A stretch of 64,000 bases of DNA from Phyllostachys edulis (taxonomy: Eukaryota > Streptophyta > Magnoliopsida > Poales > Poaceae). The stretch lies in contig CM070563.1 in NCBI GenBank assembly GCA_036346405.1, forward strand, positions 25,295,600 through 25,359,599, read 5' to 3'. The notes below the pieces were generated by a model, which was given only the letters and a program-made list of their open reading frames with translations, was not told the origin of the DNA and did not search any database. The translations under genes were made by a program, and so were the position numbers. Within the stretch, counting starts at the first letter, position 1, and the number at the start of each line of letters is the position of its first letter. This document shows positions 23,323 to 34,555 of this stretch, piece by piece.

Positions 23323-24500
23323 ATGAAGGAAAAGGCTCAAGTTAAAAAGGAGGAAGTAAGGCAAATCATACGAGATTCTAGCTCTTCAGATCGCCTCTAA
23401 AGCTAGAGCTCATCGACACATTGCAACGGATTGGACCGACTATCACTACGAAAAGGAGATTGGTGAACTACTATGCAAAGGTCCATGATGCATGTGGTGA
23501 AGATTGCAAACTTGAAACAACTGCACTTCGGTTTTATTTGCTTAGGAAGCATGGATATCATATATCTCCTGGTAAGGCTTCAAAGCAATATTTACTAGCA
23601 TAGTATATAAATTGAGATATGCCCTCAGGCATAATTTGCCCAACACATCTGAGATAACAAAGGGACAAGATTAAGGTGCACAATTCATGATGCAGGTACC
23701 TAAGGCACATTTATCAGAGGTCTCTTTTTTGTCGTCGTTGCTTTGAAGTATTTCTTTGGCACAATTAAGTACCATAGTATATATTTCATAATGCTTAATA
23801 AATTCTGATGCTGCAGATGTATTTTTGAAGTTCATAGATGGGAAAGGACATGTTGAAAGTGATGACATCAAGTGTTTGTTGAGAGTACATGATGCTGCAC
23901 ATCTTAGAATTCATGGGGAAGAGATACTTGATCGTGCTATCATTTCTACAAAGAAACGCCTCCAGTCTATGATCGAACACTTGGAAACAGGTGCGGCAAA
24001 AGAAGTGCGATATGCACTAGAAACACCTCTTTTTCGAATGCTTGAAAGAGTTGAAGCAAGGCGCTACATCTCAACATACGAGAACCGACTACACTAAATG
24101 AGACCATCCTAGAGTTTGCAAAGTTGGACTTCAATATTTTGCTCAACTTGTATCGCGATGAGCTAAAATCTCTTACGATGTAAAAGCACCACTCTCTAGT
24201 ATTAGAGTCCAATTTTTAGTACTTATCTACATTATTAGCAAATGTGATGCCATCTCTCGACACATATTTATTTACAGATGGTTGAAAGAAATTAATGTCA
24301 ACAAACATCTAACTTTGGGCGCGAGATAGGATAGTGGAGATGCACTTTTGGATGCTTGGGTTTTACTTGAGCCTCAAGATTCATGTTCACGAATAATGCT
24401 CACAAAGTGATTATAATTGTCTCATTGTTTCATGACTTCGTGACAACTACAAAGACTACGTAAGAAAGCACGATGTTCACGTAGCAATGGAAAGGTCCGT
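23323..24500 (+). pseudogene. Terpene synthase pseudogene (TPS-a-like), partial
   Basis: Terpene synthases cyclise prenyl diphosphates. Exon-like blocks follow family order. 23,323-23,571 has LELIDTLQRIG, then VHDACGEDCKLETTALRFYL and LRKHGYHISP, ending at a gtaagg donor. 23,817 to about 24,181 (after ctgcag) has VFLKFIDGKGHVESDDIKCL, LRIHGEEILDRAIISTKKRL, VRYALETPLFRMLERVEARR and AKLDFNILLNLY. 24,279 to about 24,500 (after tttacag) has WLKEINVNKHLTLG, an RDRIVEMHFWMLG stretch, EPQDSCSRIMLTK and a final block. The metal-binding DDxxD position reads HDFVT. Several frameshifts separate the parts, and the C-terminal catalytic half is missing. Present only in unit 1. Confidence 0.88.
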
Positions 24501-24639
24501 CATACTTTCCTTTTCTATATTACATTATGTATGGTCAAAATAAGTATGTTATTTTATTGATGCAACTACATTTAGCTCTTTGCCTCTTTCACCTTGCTTT
24601 ACATTGAAGTAAACAAACTAACATGCAAAAATTGAACAT

Positions 24640-25320
24640 ACATATCTTAATGAACATTTCAAGCACGGTGATACTCAGAAGGGCGACGGCGTCCGACGAG
24701 GGGGCGGCGCTGGCCGGAGGAGGGAGCCGACGGAGGAGGCAACGGGAGGCGGAGTCGAGGCGGCGGGTGACGGGGGCGGAGGAGGAGCCGGGAGGGGGGC
24801 GGCGCAAGTGAGGAGGGAGCTGGGAGGCGGAGTCGCCGGGCCGGGAGGAGGTCGGGCGGCAAGGCTCTGGAGGAGGTCGGGCAAGGCCGAGGGAGGTGGG
24901 GGAGGAGACGAGGGGAGGCGGGCGGGCGGGCGGGGGCGACGGGGTGACGGCGGCGGTGAGGCGGTGGAGGCGGTGGAGGCGGGAGACGGGAGGAGCGGGC
25001 GCCATGGGGATTGGGAGGGAGCAGGCTGGGGGATTGGGAGAGGGAGCGGCCATGGGGTTTTGGGGAACTAACGTTAGAAACGAACAGCGCGCATGTGGGG
25101 AAAAAAATGGCGCGACCGGATGTTTTAGCTCCGAGTGTCGACACTCGGGACATTGTTGCTCCGCCAAATTTTCCCGATTGTCCGATTGGACACTGGAAAC
25201 GATAATTTCGAGTGTTTTATTCTATTACCTAGTGTTTCAGAGGCACTGGGAAGTTCCCAAGTGTATTACCAAACACACTGGAAACTTCGAGCACTCGAAA
25301 TTAGACGATTCTCGTAGTGA
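24640..25320. mobile_element. CACTA element, right terminal region
   Basis: It ends ..gattctcgtagtg at 25,320, the complement of a CACTACGAGAATC terminus. The last 190 bases repeat short words in both orientations (cactggaaac, cactggga, tcgagtg, cactcgg), as subterminal repeats do. 24,680-25,060 is very GC-rich with no recognisable gene. Immediately outside, agatacatagaaacatgat matches unit 2 at 56,848, so the insertion edge is exact. The left terminus is missing, probably lost in a deletion. Confidence 0.75.
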
Positions 25321-26275
25321 GATACATAGAAACATGATAAAGCCCATGTGGTATGTCATACCATCTATATTGAAATTTGAAATTATAGTATGGTAAATCG
25401 TAATTTACTTTGCTTATGTATATATAATTTACCCTTCATAGACAAAGTAGTATATATAAATCATAATTTGAAATGATAAATGATATGAATGGTAAATTCA
25501 CACATACAAAATATACTGCTAAGTACTAGCATGCGATAATTGGGTCACTGAAATTCAACCTACAGATTGAGAAACAAAAAAAAATCTCCTTAGAAGGAAA
25601 TTAGAAATAAAAAGAAAAATCATAAAACTCATTGTTCACTGAAATTTGTCTTTTTTTTTCTTTCTCCTGATATATGTCGCATTTTCAATTGAATTTTTGC
25701 AAGATACTTGATGATAGAGCTCCATTGGTATCGTTTTCCGAATGGTGAAAGTACCGATAGCATCATTTGAGGTAGGAGCACTGAAAATGCTCTGGGGACA
25801 ACCACCCGGGATGCTCATTCCAACAGGTGGTAGGGCCGTGAGACTATTCAAGTACCGTGGGAAACTGCCAACTGGGCAAGCTATTTCATAAAGGACTAGA
25901 GAACGATGAAATTGTCTGCTGCTAAGTTTTACTATTCCATCCTCCGTGTTGGCCAAGCATAATGCAACCATGCTAGCACACATATATACTCTACTAAATA
26001 TACTACCTTTAATTGTTCTCGAATAGATGTCCTAAAATGAGTTCAGTCAACATTTTAAACCTTTAACTATTAATATACTTCAACTTACTTAGATTTGCCA
26101 TATGGAAATGATTATTAGTAGATTTTACATGGAAAGTACTCTGATATCACTTCATATATGATAAGTTTTGCCAACATATATAATGGCATGCATTAGAGAC
26201 CGTGTTAATGTCCAAAATAACAAGTAAAACATGAATGACAGAGTAACTAGAAAATAAATGTCAAAGTTGCAAATT
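25321..26275. other. Duplicated region downstream of DUF4220 copy 1
   Basis: Collinear with 56,846-57,775. It holds one conserved minus-strand frame (separate entry) and otherwise AT-rich sequence. Homology to unit 2 stops abruptly at the repair junction near 26,276. Confidence 0.6.
25636..25983 (-). pseudogene. Unidentified minus-strand frame conserved in both units
   Basis: The frame reads LCLANTEDGIVKLSSRQFHR, SLVLYEIACPVGSFPRYLNS and PGGCPQSIFSAPTSNDAIG. Unit 2 (57,215-57,457) keeps the same frame with few changes, but its start is altered by an indel and its end is truncated by a deletion. It may be an exon remnant of an older gene. I do not recognise it, and conservation may simply reflect the recent duplication. 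Confidence 0.3.
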
Positions 26276-26303
26276 TGATGGAGAGGTAGAGGTAGAGGTA
26301 GAG
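26276..26303. other. 28-bp templated filler at a deletion junction
   Basis: This run is identical to 26,397-26,424 inside the neighbouring gene, in the same orientation and 121 bases away. It sits exactly where about 1.33 kb present in unit 2 (about 57,775-59,106) is missing. Left of it unit 1 matches 57,775; right of it (gcaggcgaac) it matches 59,107. This is the mark of break repair that copied a nearby template. Confidence 0.8.
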
Positions 26304-26337
26304 GTAGCAGGCGAACTGTATTCCAATTGGAGAAAAC

Positions 26338-27918
26338 CTATAAGGTCCAGAACTCAGTAGCCTCAATGGCAATGAGGGTGACCACAAGAGACATGGTGAT
26401 GGAGAGGTAGAGGTAGAGGTAGAGCCATGGAAAATTTCTGTTGTCGCCGCTGGCCCAGGCTATGGCATTGCAATATAGGTATGCAGCATCATTGCTGTTG
26501 ATTAGCACCAAGACGGCACCGATGATTATCAGCACAAAGAACATGGACAAGGCAAAGTTGGAGAAGAAAAGGATTGGTTGGGACATCACCACAGGGGCAG
26601 CATCCTGGTAGTAGTTCTCGAGGAAGTCGAGCTCTAGCTGAAGAACTTGGAAGGGCCTATGGGCTTTGTCTTTGGGGTCGTCGCCCTCGAGGGTGAGTAG
26701 GCCCTTGAGCATTAGCTTGCGTGCCATGACGGAGCCAACCTCCACCATGGGGTAGTGCTCGAACCGGCGGCGCAGCATCTTGAAAAGAGAGAAAGAGAGG
26801 CATAAGTCCTCAAGGTACTGCTGCCGCCTTTCGCCGGAGAAGAGCTTTGGTTGCTTGTTGCGTAGCTTCCATATATCTCCTACAGTGACCAGCCTTTTGT
26901 CGGAGAAGAGCTTTGGGTCAATGAGGAGATGGACATGCTTCTGTTCATTTTGGTCGCCGTAAGGGACGTGCTGCTTCTTGTGTTCATTCGGGTGGCAAGG
27001 GACGCGCCTTCCCACGCCGTAGCCAAACCCATGGGTGGTCGCTATCTTGAGCGGCGCCTCTTTCCTCGTTCGCCTCTTTTCCTTGTCGGGCACAAGGATC
27101 TCCTCCCCCATCACCGCGTACTTGCAGTTGGTCATGTCTATGGCGGCGGAATCAGCAGCGCTCGAGTGGTTCACCTCCTCCTCATCATCTAAGACATGCT
27201 GCATGTAGCCTGCAATAAGAAGAGGGTTCCTCGCTGTAAGCCAGGAGCGGCTGGCCAACCATGTGTTGACCCCCGTCTGCACCAGCTTCACCAAGCTCAG
27301 AGACCAGAGGATGGTAAACATGGCCGCCAACCAATGGCTACCTGGCATGTTGGAGTACATGAGGTAGCCGACCCACAGCAGGCGAGTCGCTTGGTCGGAG
27401 TAATCCATCGGCGTGAACCGGCCTATGCCTCTCGAGAAGGAGGAGCCATCGGCCGGCAGCACCATCACGTGAACCTTCTTGCGGATGAGCTCTATGAGGA
27501 GCATCCACAGAATCATCACGAGAAGTTCCCGATTTTGACTTTGAGTGTGGGAGAACACATAGGATAGGAGAGGAAGGAACAGCACCAAGGTGGAGCGCAG
27601 CAAAATGCGCATGATGGGGTAAAGGTTGTACCGACCAAGGAGAAGGCGCAGGTGAAGCGTGTGCCGGCCGACGAATAGGCGCATGAAGCCAGCGCCGAAG
27701 AGGGTGCAGCCGAGGAGCGCCATGAGCACCACCGTGAACGCCATCGCCATTTTCATCATCACTTCTTTCTGGGACTGCGTCGGAGGGGGTGCAGCCGAGG
27801 AGCCCTCCGGGGCCATTGTGTAAACCAGATGGCCGCACCATGTCTTGTTGAGGTTCTTCAAACCCTCGGTGATGCTAATTATATCAAAGGACAAGCCCAT
27901 CCTTGTGTATGCGTGCAT
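26338..27918 (-). pseudogene. DUF4220 protein, C-terminally truncated (DUF594 lost)
   Basis: Membrane protein of a grass-expanded family of unknown function. The 526-residue frame starts MHAYTRMGLSFDIISI and matches the 838-residue unit 2 protein closely through the DUF4220 region, with hydrophobic segments near 57-80, 100-120, 180-215, 450-475 and 500-522. It ends ..EATEFWTL because the next codon, TAT in unit 2, is TAG here. About 30 bases further on the gene is cut by the 1.33-kb deletion, so the DUF594 domain is gone. An in-frame gaggta expansion gives LYLYLYL where unit 2 has LYL. The promoter and start are kept, so a truncated membrane protein could still be made. I call it a pseudogene; a shortened functional form cannot be excluded. 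Confidence 0.85.
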
Positions 27919-27963
27919 GGTGCGCGCTTAATTGCTCTGGCATGCATGCAAACAAATAGACAT

Positions 27964-27975
27964 GCATATATATAG
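27964..27975 (-). promoter_or_regulatory. TATA box of DUF4220 copy 1
   Basis: The minus strand reads ctatatatatgc about 50 bases upstream of the ATG, which predicts a very short 5' leader. The unit 2 gene has the same element at 60,776-60,787. Confidence 0.55.
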
Positions 27976-28289
27976 GCATAAGCATGGATGTCGATCGGCA
28001 ATATCCATCAACAAGATACCTGATCATTCTTTGCTTGCTAAACAATTCAACGGTGCCATCGCAGATATATGCAGGAATGCTGTTCCATCTATCTTTATTT
28101 GCATATATATAGGCATCTATTTGCCTTGGCTCTCACTTCGCCTTGATTTAGCTACCAGAGAGCCAAGGCAAGTACTTTTTTTAAAAAAAAAACTGAACGG
28201 GCGGGACGACTGCCTATTAATATTAGAGCCAAGGCAAGTATTGGAACACGATGCGCGCTTACTTCCTAAGCAAAAAAGCTTACCCCTTG

Positions 28290-28734
28290 CCATCTGCGTT
28301 GCCATGATTATCTTGTTCTACATGAAAACAAATTGCACGTGCCAATATGTTGTTCTCTTTCCCTTTCCTGCCAATAAACTACATGTGCAAGTGTTGGCGC
28401 CGTTCTGAGCTAGCCATTATGCATTTCACGGAGGACACGGTCGGATATGATCATATGACAATGATACTAACAATGTGGACAAATATATGTTTAAACGACA
28501 ATTTACGAGGGGGCTTCAAGAATTTTTTTTAGAAAATAATCATTATTTTATTCTAAAATACAGTAATATACCTATCTTTTTTTATTTTACAGAAATAATC
28601 ATCGTCACTCCACCGTTGAGTGACTTGGGTCTAGTCGCTCAACCAATGGGTGATCGATCTAAGTCGCCCAACGGTGCAACGATTACGTGGACTAGTCGCT
28701 AACGGTTGGAGAGGCAATCCCCAACTTTCAGCGA
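28290..28734. other. Spacer between duplication units, no gene
   Basis: Similarity between the units ends here. The stretch is AT-rich, with a run of t's near 28,576 and gtcgct / agcgac words at 28,600-28,700. No frame or terminal repeat is supported. Confidence 0.45.
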
Positions 28735-29280
28735 AATGCGGTATAACCGCCATCTAGAGTGCGGTACGACGACCGCATCTATGTCAGAGCACAGGAACGG
28801 CTAGAATAGAGGCATTAATTACTCTGACATAGCCGTTGAAAATCCCCGTGCGGTACGACCGCCAACCAACATGCGGTACAACCACATCAACCGGTCATAC
28901 CGCATTGGCGAGCGGTACAACCGATCGTAGGGTTTCCAATTTCACCGAAATGACATGCTCTCTGGAAAATACGTACTTTCTTAGAAAAATCGATACAACC
29001 ACAGAGCGGTACGACCATTTCTCAAATACGGTATGACCGATTATCAAAGAGAGCTTCTAGCCAAAATGCATCAGTTCTGGTTTTATCAAACCACCAACTA
29101 GAAATCGGAACGACCGCAATGCGGTAGTACCGCTCAAAAAGCCAGTCGTACCGCATTAGCGCTCAGTTGGCTGAAGCATTCAAAACTCGGTAATACCGCC
29201 AAGTAAAGTGCGGTCATACCACTCCAAGCGATACAATTGCCCGTATAACTTCGGTACTACCGATTTCTGACAAAAGCACT
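28735..29280. repeat. Array of degenerate cggtacgaccg palindromes
   Basis: At least fifteen copies of a word of the form gcggtacnaccgc or half of it (gcggtacgacgaccgc, tgcggtacaaccac, gcggtagtaccgc) lie at irregular spacing of 20-45 bases. It resembles the internal palindrome arrays of some grass LTR retrotransposons, like the ccggtctgaccgg words near 18,000-18,300. No frame is open through it. Confidence 0.65.
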
Positions 29281-29599
29281 TAAAGCTTTCAAATTCAAAT
29301 TCAAATGCATGCATGATCCTAAATTGATCCATATGGCACAAGAACATAGTATCAATCTACTAGTCACGATCCCTCTTAATAGTACGGCATTTAACCTACA
29401 ATCTAGTCTTCCAACCAAATCTCCTAAGACCGGTAAAATAAAAAGGATCCTAGACTACTTGTACCTTGTCTTTAAGCCATGTAGATCTTCATGTTGTTCT
29501 TAGGCATGCATCTTTACGTCATCAAGTTTACCAGTGGGACTTAACCTTGTAAATACTCAATAAACACGTTAATCCCATATTCACATATTATCATTAATT

Positions 29600-29972
29600 A
29601 CCAAAATAATTTTTAGGGGCCTAGATGCTTTGGGGGGTGGTTTGTGCCGGTCCTTTGAAGGCTAGTGGGTTAAGATCAATGAGTTGAGAGGACTCCTTAG
29701 AAGGGCGATGGCCATGGTCCTCATTCTAGTAACCTGGGAACTTTGGAAGGAACGTAACACCAGAATCTTCTGCAATACTTCTTCCTCTTTAACGGACCAC
29801 CTAACAAAGATAAAAAAGGAAGGAAGAACGTGGTGCCTCGCAGGGGCGAAATGTTTGGAGCAATTCCAAATATGTAATTAAAACCCTATCCTAAAAACAT
29901 GTTTCTTCTACGGAATTCTACTGCTCTCCTTCTTTATTAATATAATGGGCACCACGCCTACCTTTTTTTTTT
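29600..29972 (+). mobile_element. LINE 3' end fragment
   Basis: The frame at 29,684-29,881 reads AMVLILVTWELWKERNTRIF, then TKIKKEGRTWCLAGAKCLEQ, the C-terminal signature of plant L1-type LINE ORF2. After the stop come a LINE-like 3' tail (tctccttctttattaatata) and a T/A-rich end. Only about 370 bases remain. It is a separate copy from the LINE at 7,484. Confidence 0.75.
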
Positions 29973-30372
29973 TAAAAAAGCCTTTTCCACGTAGGCTCTG
30001 TTGCAATAATTTGGAACTGAGTATGCAACAAAAATAATTCACTATCTAGCCAAACTGGGTTCTAACTCAAAAAAATGGAAACAAATTCCTACCTCTTGGC
30101 AAAATTCACTGTAAATTGCAAGTCTCATTCTTATACAAAAATGTACTTGAAAAAATAGTATAAAAGTTTGGAACAAAAAATTGAATATGCAACAAATTTG
30201 CAGTAAGACACAACATCGATCAGATGAATATACAACAAAATTCCCCACGGATGCAACAACCCATTACAATTAAAACGATGCAACATCTAGCAAACCTACT
30301 ACAACAGGAAAAAAAAATTCTTGCGCAACAAATATGGAACCCAACCGTAACAAAAAAATCTTATACAATAAA
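29973..30372. repeat. gcaacaaat-rich repeat, left part
   Basis: The word tgcaacaaa and variants recur many times here and resume at 31,672-31,850 after the Mutator-like insertion, so the two parts are one older element. No clear termini are seen. Confidence 0.4.
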
Positions 30373-31662
30373 GGAATAAGTCCAGTTTACTCCCTCCAAC
30401 TATCAGAAAAGTCTGGTTTACCCCTTGAACTTCAAAACCGATTATTTGACCCCCATGAATTTACAAAATCCGATCAATAAACCCCTTAAGCCGGTTTGAA
30501 GGAGTGGTTTTGCACCTAGCCCATGTTCTCCTCTTCCTCTCTCTCTCTCTAACCCATGGGCCCTTCCTGTCAGCCGCTACCTCCTCCTTTCACCTGGTTT
30601 ACAGAACAAAGGAAGTGGCGGCAGTGGTGCAAGCGCTGGTAGCGACGGTGGACGGCGGCGAGAGAGCGGTGGGGAAAAGGAAAAATGAAACCCCAAAGAG
30701 GAGATAATGGCTTGGGTGGCAGTGGTGCGGCAAAAACAGCGACGAGGTGGTGGCAATGTCGACGATGGCAGAGGAGCAGCATGGGCTTTTAGCGGCTACA
30801 GCGAAACAAAAGCGCCTGATGGGAGCGGAGGTGAGCATTGGCTTGGCGGCAACACAAGGAACACGATGGGTAGCTCGGGATGATCGTAGAAGGCCGGAGG
30901 CGGAGAGGAACGTGCGACGACGGTGAGATGATAGGGTGGCAGAGAGAGGAAAAGGAGAGGGGGATCGGAGGAGGATGGCATGGAACACGCGATGACGCGC
31001 TCGGGGAGGCGAGGGACTCACTAAGGAGAGAGATCGGGAATGGGCAACTCGGCTGGACTTGGAGACAATGAAGGTGACAGCGATTCAGGGATGCATGGGT
31101 GAAAGAAAGGAGAGGAACACGTACAACACGGTGGGGCGAATTCAACAGGGGCGGAGGAACGACCAGATGATGATGGACAGCGGCGGAATGGGCGATGGAG
31201 TCCTTCGGCAGTTCGACGACCTCTTCGGCGAAATCCAGCAAGACGAAGGCGAGACCGGCGATGTCTTCTTGGGGCTTCAGAAGAGGAGGACCGGGCAAGA
31301 TTTTTGATGTGGGCAACACGACTGAAATAGGCTCGGGATGGGAGTATTGAGATGAGGCTGGCGACAAGACTCAGACATGAGAGCCCACAGGTGGAAGAAG
31401 CAATGGAGGAAGGAGGAGGCAACAGTTGACAAGCGGGGCCCACGGGTCAGAGAGAGGGAGAAGGAGAAAACAGGCCAGGTGCGCCACGTCACATGCTGAT
31501 TTGGACAAATACAGCTAAATGTGCAAAACCGCTTCTTCAAACCAGCATGAGGGGTTATTCACTAGATTTCGCAAATTCAGGGGGTTAAATAGCCAGTTTT
31601 GAAGTTCAGGGGGGTAAACCAGACTTTTCTGATAGTTGGGGGGAGTAAACTGTACTTATTCC
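30373..31662. mobile_element. Mutator-like element (1,290 bp), perfect 9-bp duplication
   Basis: Long inverted termini of about 150 bases begin ggaataagtccagtttactc and end with the complement ..gtacttattcc. The flanking direct repeat is tacaataaa at 30,364-30,372 and 31,663-31,671. The GC-rich interior has long minus-strand frames full of proline and serine (30,789-31,367), which look compositional rather than coding. Related to, but diverged from, the 19,533 and 33,424 elements. Confidence 0.9.
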
Positions 31663-31671
31663 TACAATAAA

Positions 31672-32511
31672 TCTGCGACCCAACTGCAACAAAAATCCTC
31701 TTGCTACAACATTTGAAAAGATATGTTGCAACAAAATGAAACACCCCAAGCAAAAAAATTTAGAAAGATGTAACAAATCCATAAAATGATTGTAACAAGG
31801 ATACCGGAGGAGGAGGGGATCAGGCAAACCCTGCTAATGCTCAAATACAGCTCTATTCCCACACACACATAGGTAGATCGGATGTCATTTCTCCCTTATT
31901 GGTCCATCCTTCCTCTGGCAATGCTACCTCTCGGCTTGCTCACCACCATCACCTCTTTGCCACCACGTGGCTGCGATGATGCTTGATTGCACAGTGACTT
32001 GATATCAGAGTCTTGGTGGCAGAGCAACTAGCCGGCGCTCAATGAGGTGGATGCCCAGGGATGAATGCATGGTTGGAAGATAAAGTAGGTGCTGGATTTG
32101 GAGAGGAAGGTCTAGAAATGGAAGAGAATGAGGAGATTTGGGGGAGGGTCTGGAGATGGGACATAGACAGAGAAGATGAGTGGATGTAGGGGGAATTTGG
32201 AGATGGGAAAGAGATAGGACGAGCGGATTTGGGGGAATGTGGAGATGGGAGAGAGAGGATGATGGGATTTTGGGGAGAAAGGTGTGAAGAGAAGAAGTGG
32301 ATGAGGAAGTGATATGTCCAATGCCATCAGGCGCCTATCCCGTAGCATTATTGTTTATTCTAGGAGATAGAGCGTGCGGGTGCGACCACCTATTTTCCCT
32401 TTTCGGACTTGTTTGAATATATTGTGATCCGACCCAATCCATTTAGATTGACTGAAAATTTAATCTAAAATACATTCCAATCTAAAGGGATTGGTTCTAA
32501 TCCCTCCTTAT
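31672..32511. other. Spacer before unit 2, no gene
   Basis: It starts with the right part of the gcaacaaat repeat. 32,110-32,290 is strongly purine-rich (gatttgggggag, gagatggga) in several copies. 32,400-32,511 has ggattggttctaatcc and atccaaacaacccc words like the end of a rice MITE, which leads straight into unit 2. Confidence 0.45.
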
Positions 32512-32521
32512 CCAAACAACC

Positions 32522-33414
32522 CCTTTTGGATGTCTGCGCGTGCCTCCCCTTCCCTTCTTTCCGAGCGCGTGTTCCATTCCGTCGGGTTTTGCCCCAACGG
32601 ATCGCATCACCTGTCCCGAGCTTCTTGGTCGGTCCCTGTATGCACATGAACATGCATCAAGAGTTAGTTTGTGCGTGTTTGTTATTTTACCTTGAAATGA
32701 TCACTTCATTGAGAGTCTGTTTCGCATTCTATTTAATCCATCCATTGCGTTTCATACGACAAGCTTAACAAAAAAGACTCATATTACATATGTTTTGATA
32801 ACATACTAATAAGGTTACTTAAATACTAGTAACTATGCAACAACTCTACATGTTACTTGCTAGCACTTTACATATCATTTGCTAGCACCTACTATTGGTG
32901 GCTCTGTATTAGTTGTTAGCAACTATTTATACAATGAACTACTAGTGGTGGCTCTACATTAGGTGCTATAGTAACTATATATGTTACTTGCCACATTAAT
33001 TGTTAGCTTAGTTCAACATGTTATTACTTGCTAGCTCTATATGTTACTTCCTATAATAGTGGCTAACTCCTACATGTTATTAGTTGCTAGCTCTACACTA
33101 CATGTTACTTCTAGCATTAGTTGCTAGCTCTACATGTTATTAGCTGATCTACATGTCTACATTAGTTGCTAGCAACTCCTACATGCTGGTTGCTAGCATC
33201 TCTTGATGACAATTGTAAAAGATTTGTGTAATCGATTAGTTACTAGCAACTTTGCATATTACTTGCTAGTAGTGAACACCAAGAGTTGCTATCTCACTTG
33301 CTAGCAACTAATGTTTAGCGGTCAAAAAGATTTCTACCTAGACTTGCTAGCGAAGAAAAAAATATTATCAATATGTCTTCAAAACATATTTGATATACGT
33401 CTAGTTTTGCTATG
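32522..33414. other. Duplicated AT-rich block, no gene
   Basis: Uninterrupted counterpart of 4,690-6,780. It keeps the single ctctacat at 33,128-33,135 that is the empty site for the unit 1 hAT-like element. gctagc-word repeats fill 32,820-33,330. Confidence 0.65.
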
Positions 33415-34065
33415 CTCTTTATAGGAACAAGTCCATTTTACCCCCCCCCCCCCCCCGAACTATGGACTGAGTCCAAAAAACACCCCGAACTACAAAACCG
33501 TTCATTTTACACCCCCCCAATTATCAAAATCAGATCAAATTACACCCTCGCCCTAAACAAACCCGGTTTTGGATGACGTGGCATCCACGTGTAGCTGATT
33601 CAGCTAATGTGGAATCCCATATCATCAAATGAGCTGACGTGGCTAGATGAGTCAAGAAATGAAACAAAAAAAATGGGGCCAACGTCAAGCTTGCCAAGGG
33701 CGGCATGCGAGGCGTGCCGGCCATCACCGGCGACGGATCAGAGGGAGGGGATCACACACCAGAGGAGCTCGAGGGGCAATGCCACCGGCGACGCCCGACT
33801 CCTCTAGGCGCCCATCGATAGCCACACCTGCCAAGCTCACAACACGGCCGCCGTTCATGAAGCGCCGCTCCCGCCTCGTCGACCAAGCCCATCTGTCGGG
33901 CGGGATGACCGACGGCGTCAATGGATCGTGATCGCCGATCGCGGCGGTCCATCTCACATGACTCTGGGCGGCGACCTCGACCGCCAGAGCATCGCGCCTC
34001 CATGGACTTCGGCGACAACCTCGACGTCTCCATGCTCGACACCAATCGTATGTGTGTTTGGTGTG

Positions 34066-34353
34066 CGGCAAAGACGAGGTGGAGGCGGAGATGCGGCGGC
34101 TGCGGGCCGAGTGAAGCGACGATGGACTTGTCTGCCATGACGTGCAAGGAGTCCATCAACGCGAAGCAGCGCGCCAAGGAGATGCAGCTGATGAAGCTGG
34201 AGGAGGCCCTCCAGGCAGAGGAGGCGATGCTAGCGCAGGTCGAGATGGAGAAGGCCAAGTGCTGGGCCGCCATGCTAGCGGCTGAGGCAGTGAAGTGGCT
34301 GGCCGACCTGGAGACGCAGCGGTGCCACAACGCCGAGGGTGAGCCATGCCTGT
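34066..34353 (+). pseudogene. Captured U-box domain kinase fragment (coiled-coil linker)
   Basis: Plant U-box kinases have a universal-stress-like domain, an alanine/glutamate-rich coiled-coil linker, a kinase and a U-box. This fragment covers the linker only. It reads DEVEAEMRRLRAE, then after a stop and frame change TCKESINAKQRAKEMQLMKL, EEAMLAQVEMEKAKCWAAM and LAAEAVKWLADLETQRCHNAE. In the family the corresponding text is MRRLRxELKQTM..TCKEAxxAKQKAxEL..AEMEKAKCRAAIEAAEA. No kinase or U-box part is present. Confidence 0.75.
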
Positions 34354-34555
34354 AGGCGCGGCAGCGACACCGGGTGGAAGGACGCTGGGTGCGGGACGGC
34401 GTGCTCCTGCCACGGCCACGCGCACGACTCGAGCGTCAGGAAGGTGAAGTTGTCGAACTCGGGCTACCGGAGCAGCGACGTCATGCCCCACATCCTGGGG
34501 TCTGTGTCCGGCGGCTGCGAGTAGTCCCACGCGGGCCCCACGAGGACCAGGAGGG
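34345..34555 (-). pseudogene. Captured GT47 (exostosin-like) glycosyltransferase fragment
   Basis: On the minus strand the frame reads GPAWDYSQPPDTDPRMWGM, then TSLLR, a TAG stop, PEFDNFTFLTLESCAWPWQ and EHAVPHPASFHP. In plant MUR3-like GT47 proteins this region is (AWDFRR..WG..LL..LPE..NMT.L..ES.PW...D.AVPYPT.FHP), which acts in Golgi xyloglucan galactosylation. It joins the U-box fragment tail to tail. One stop codon interrupts it, and no start or C-terminus is present. Confidence 0.75.

Noticed and set aside
23447..23459. CACTACGAAAAGG, close to the CACTACGAGAA terminus of the CACTA element at 25,320
   Set aside because: It falls in the terpene synthase coding context (HYEKEIGEL in one frame) and has no subterminal repeats beside it. 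A chance match.
24589..25396. Long proline-rich and glycine/arginine-rich frames
   Set aside because: They lie in the GC-rich subterminal part of a CACTA element and have no recognisable domain or conserved counterpart.
28735..29280. Regular short palindromes considered as a CRISPR-like array
   Set aside because: Spacing is irregular, repeats are degenerate, and the DNA is plant nuclear. Retroelement repeats explain it better.
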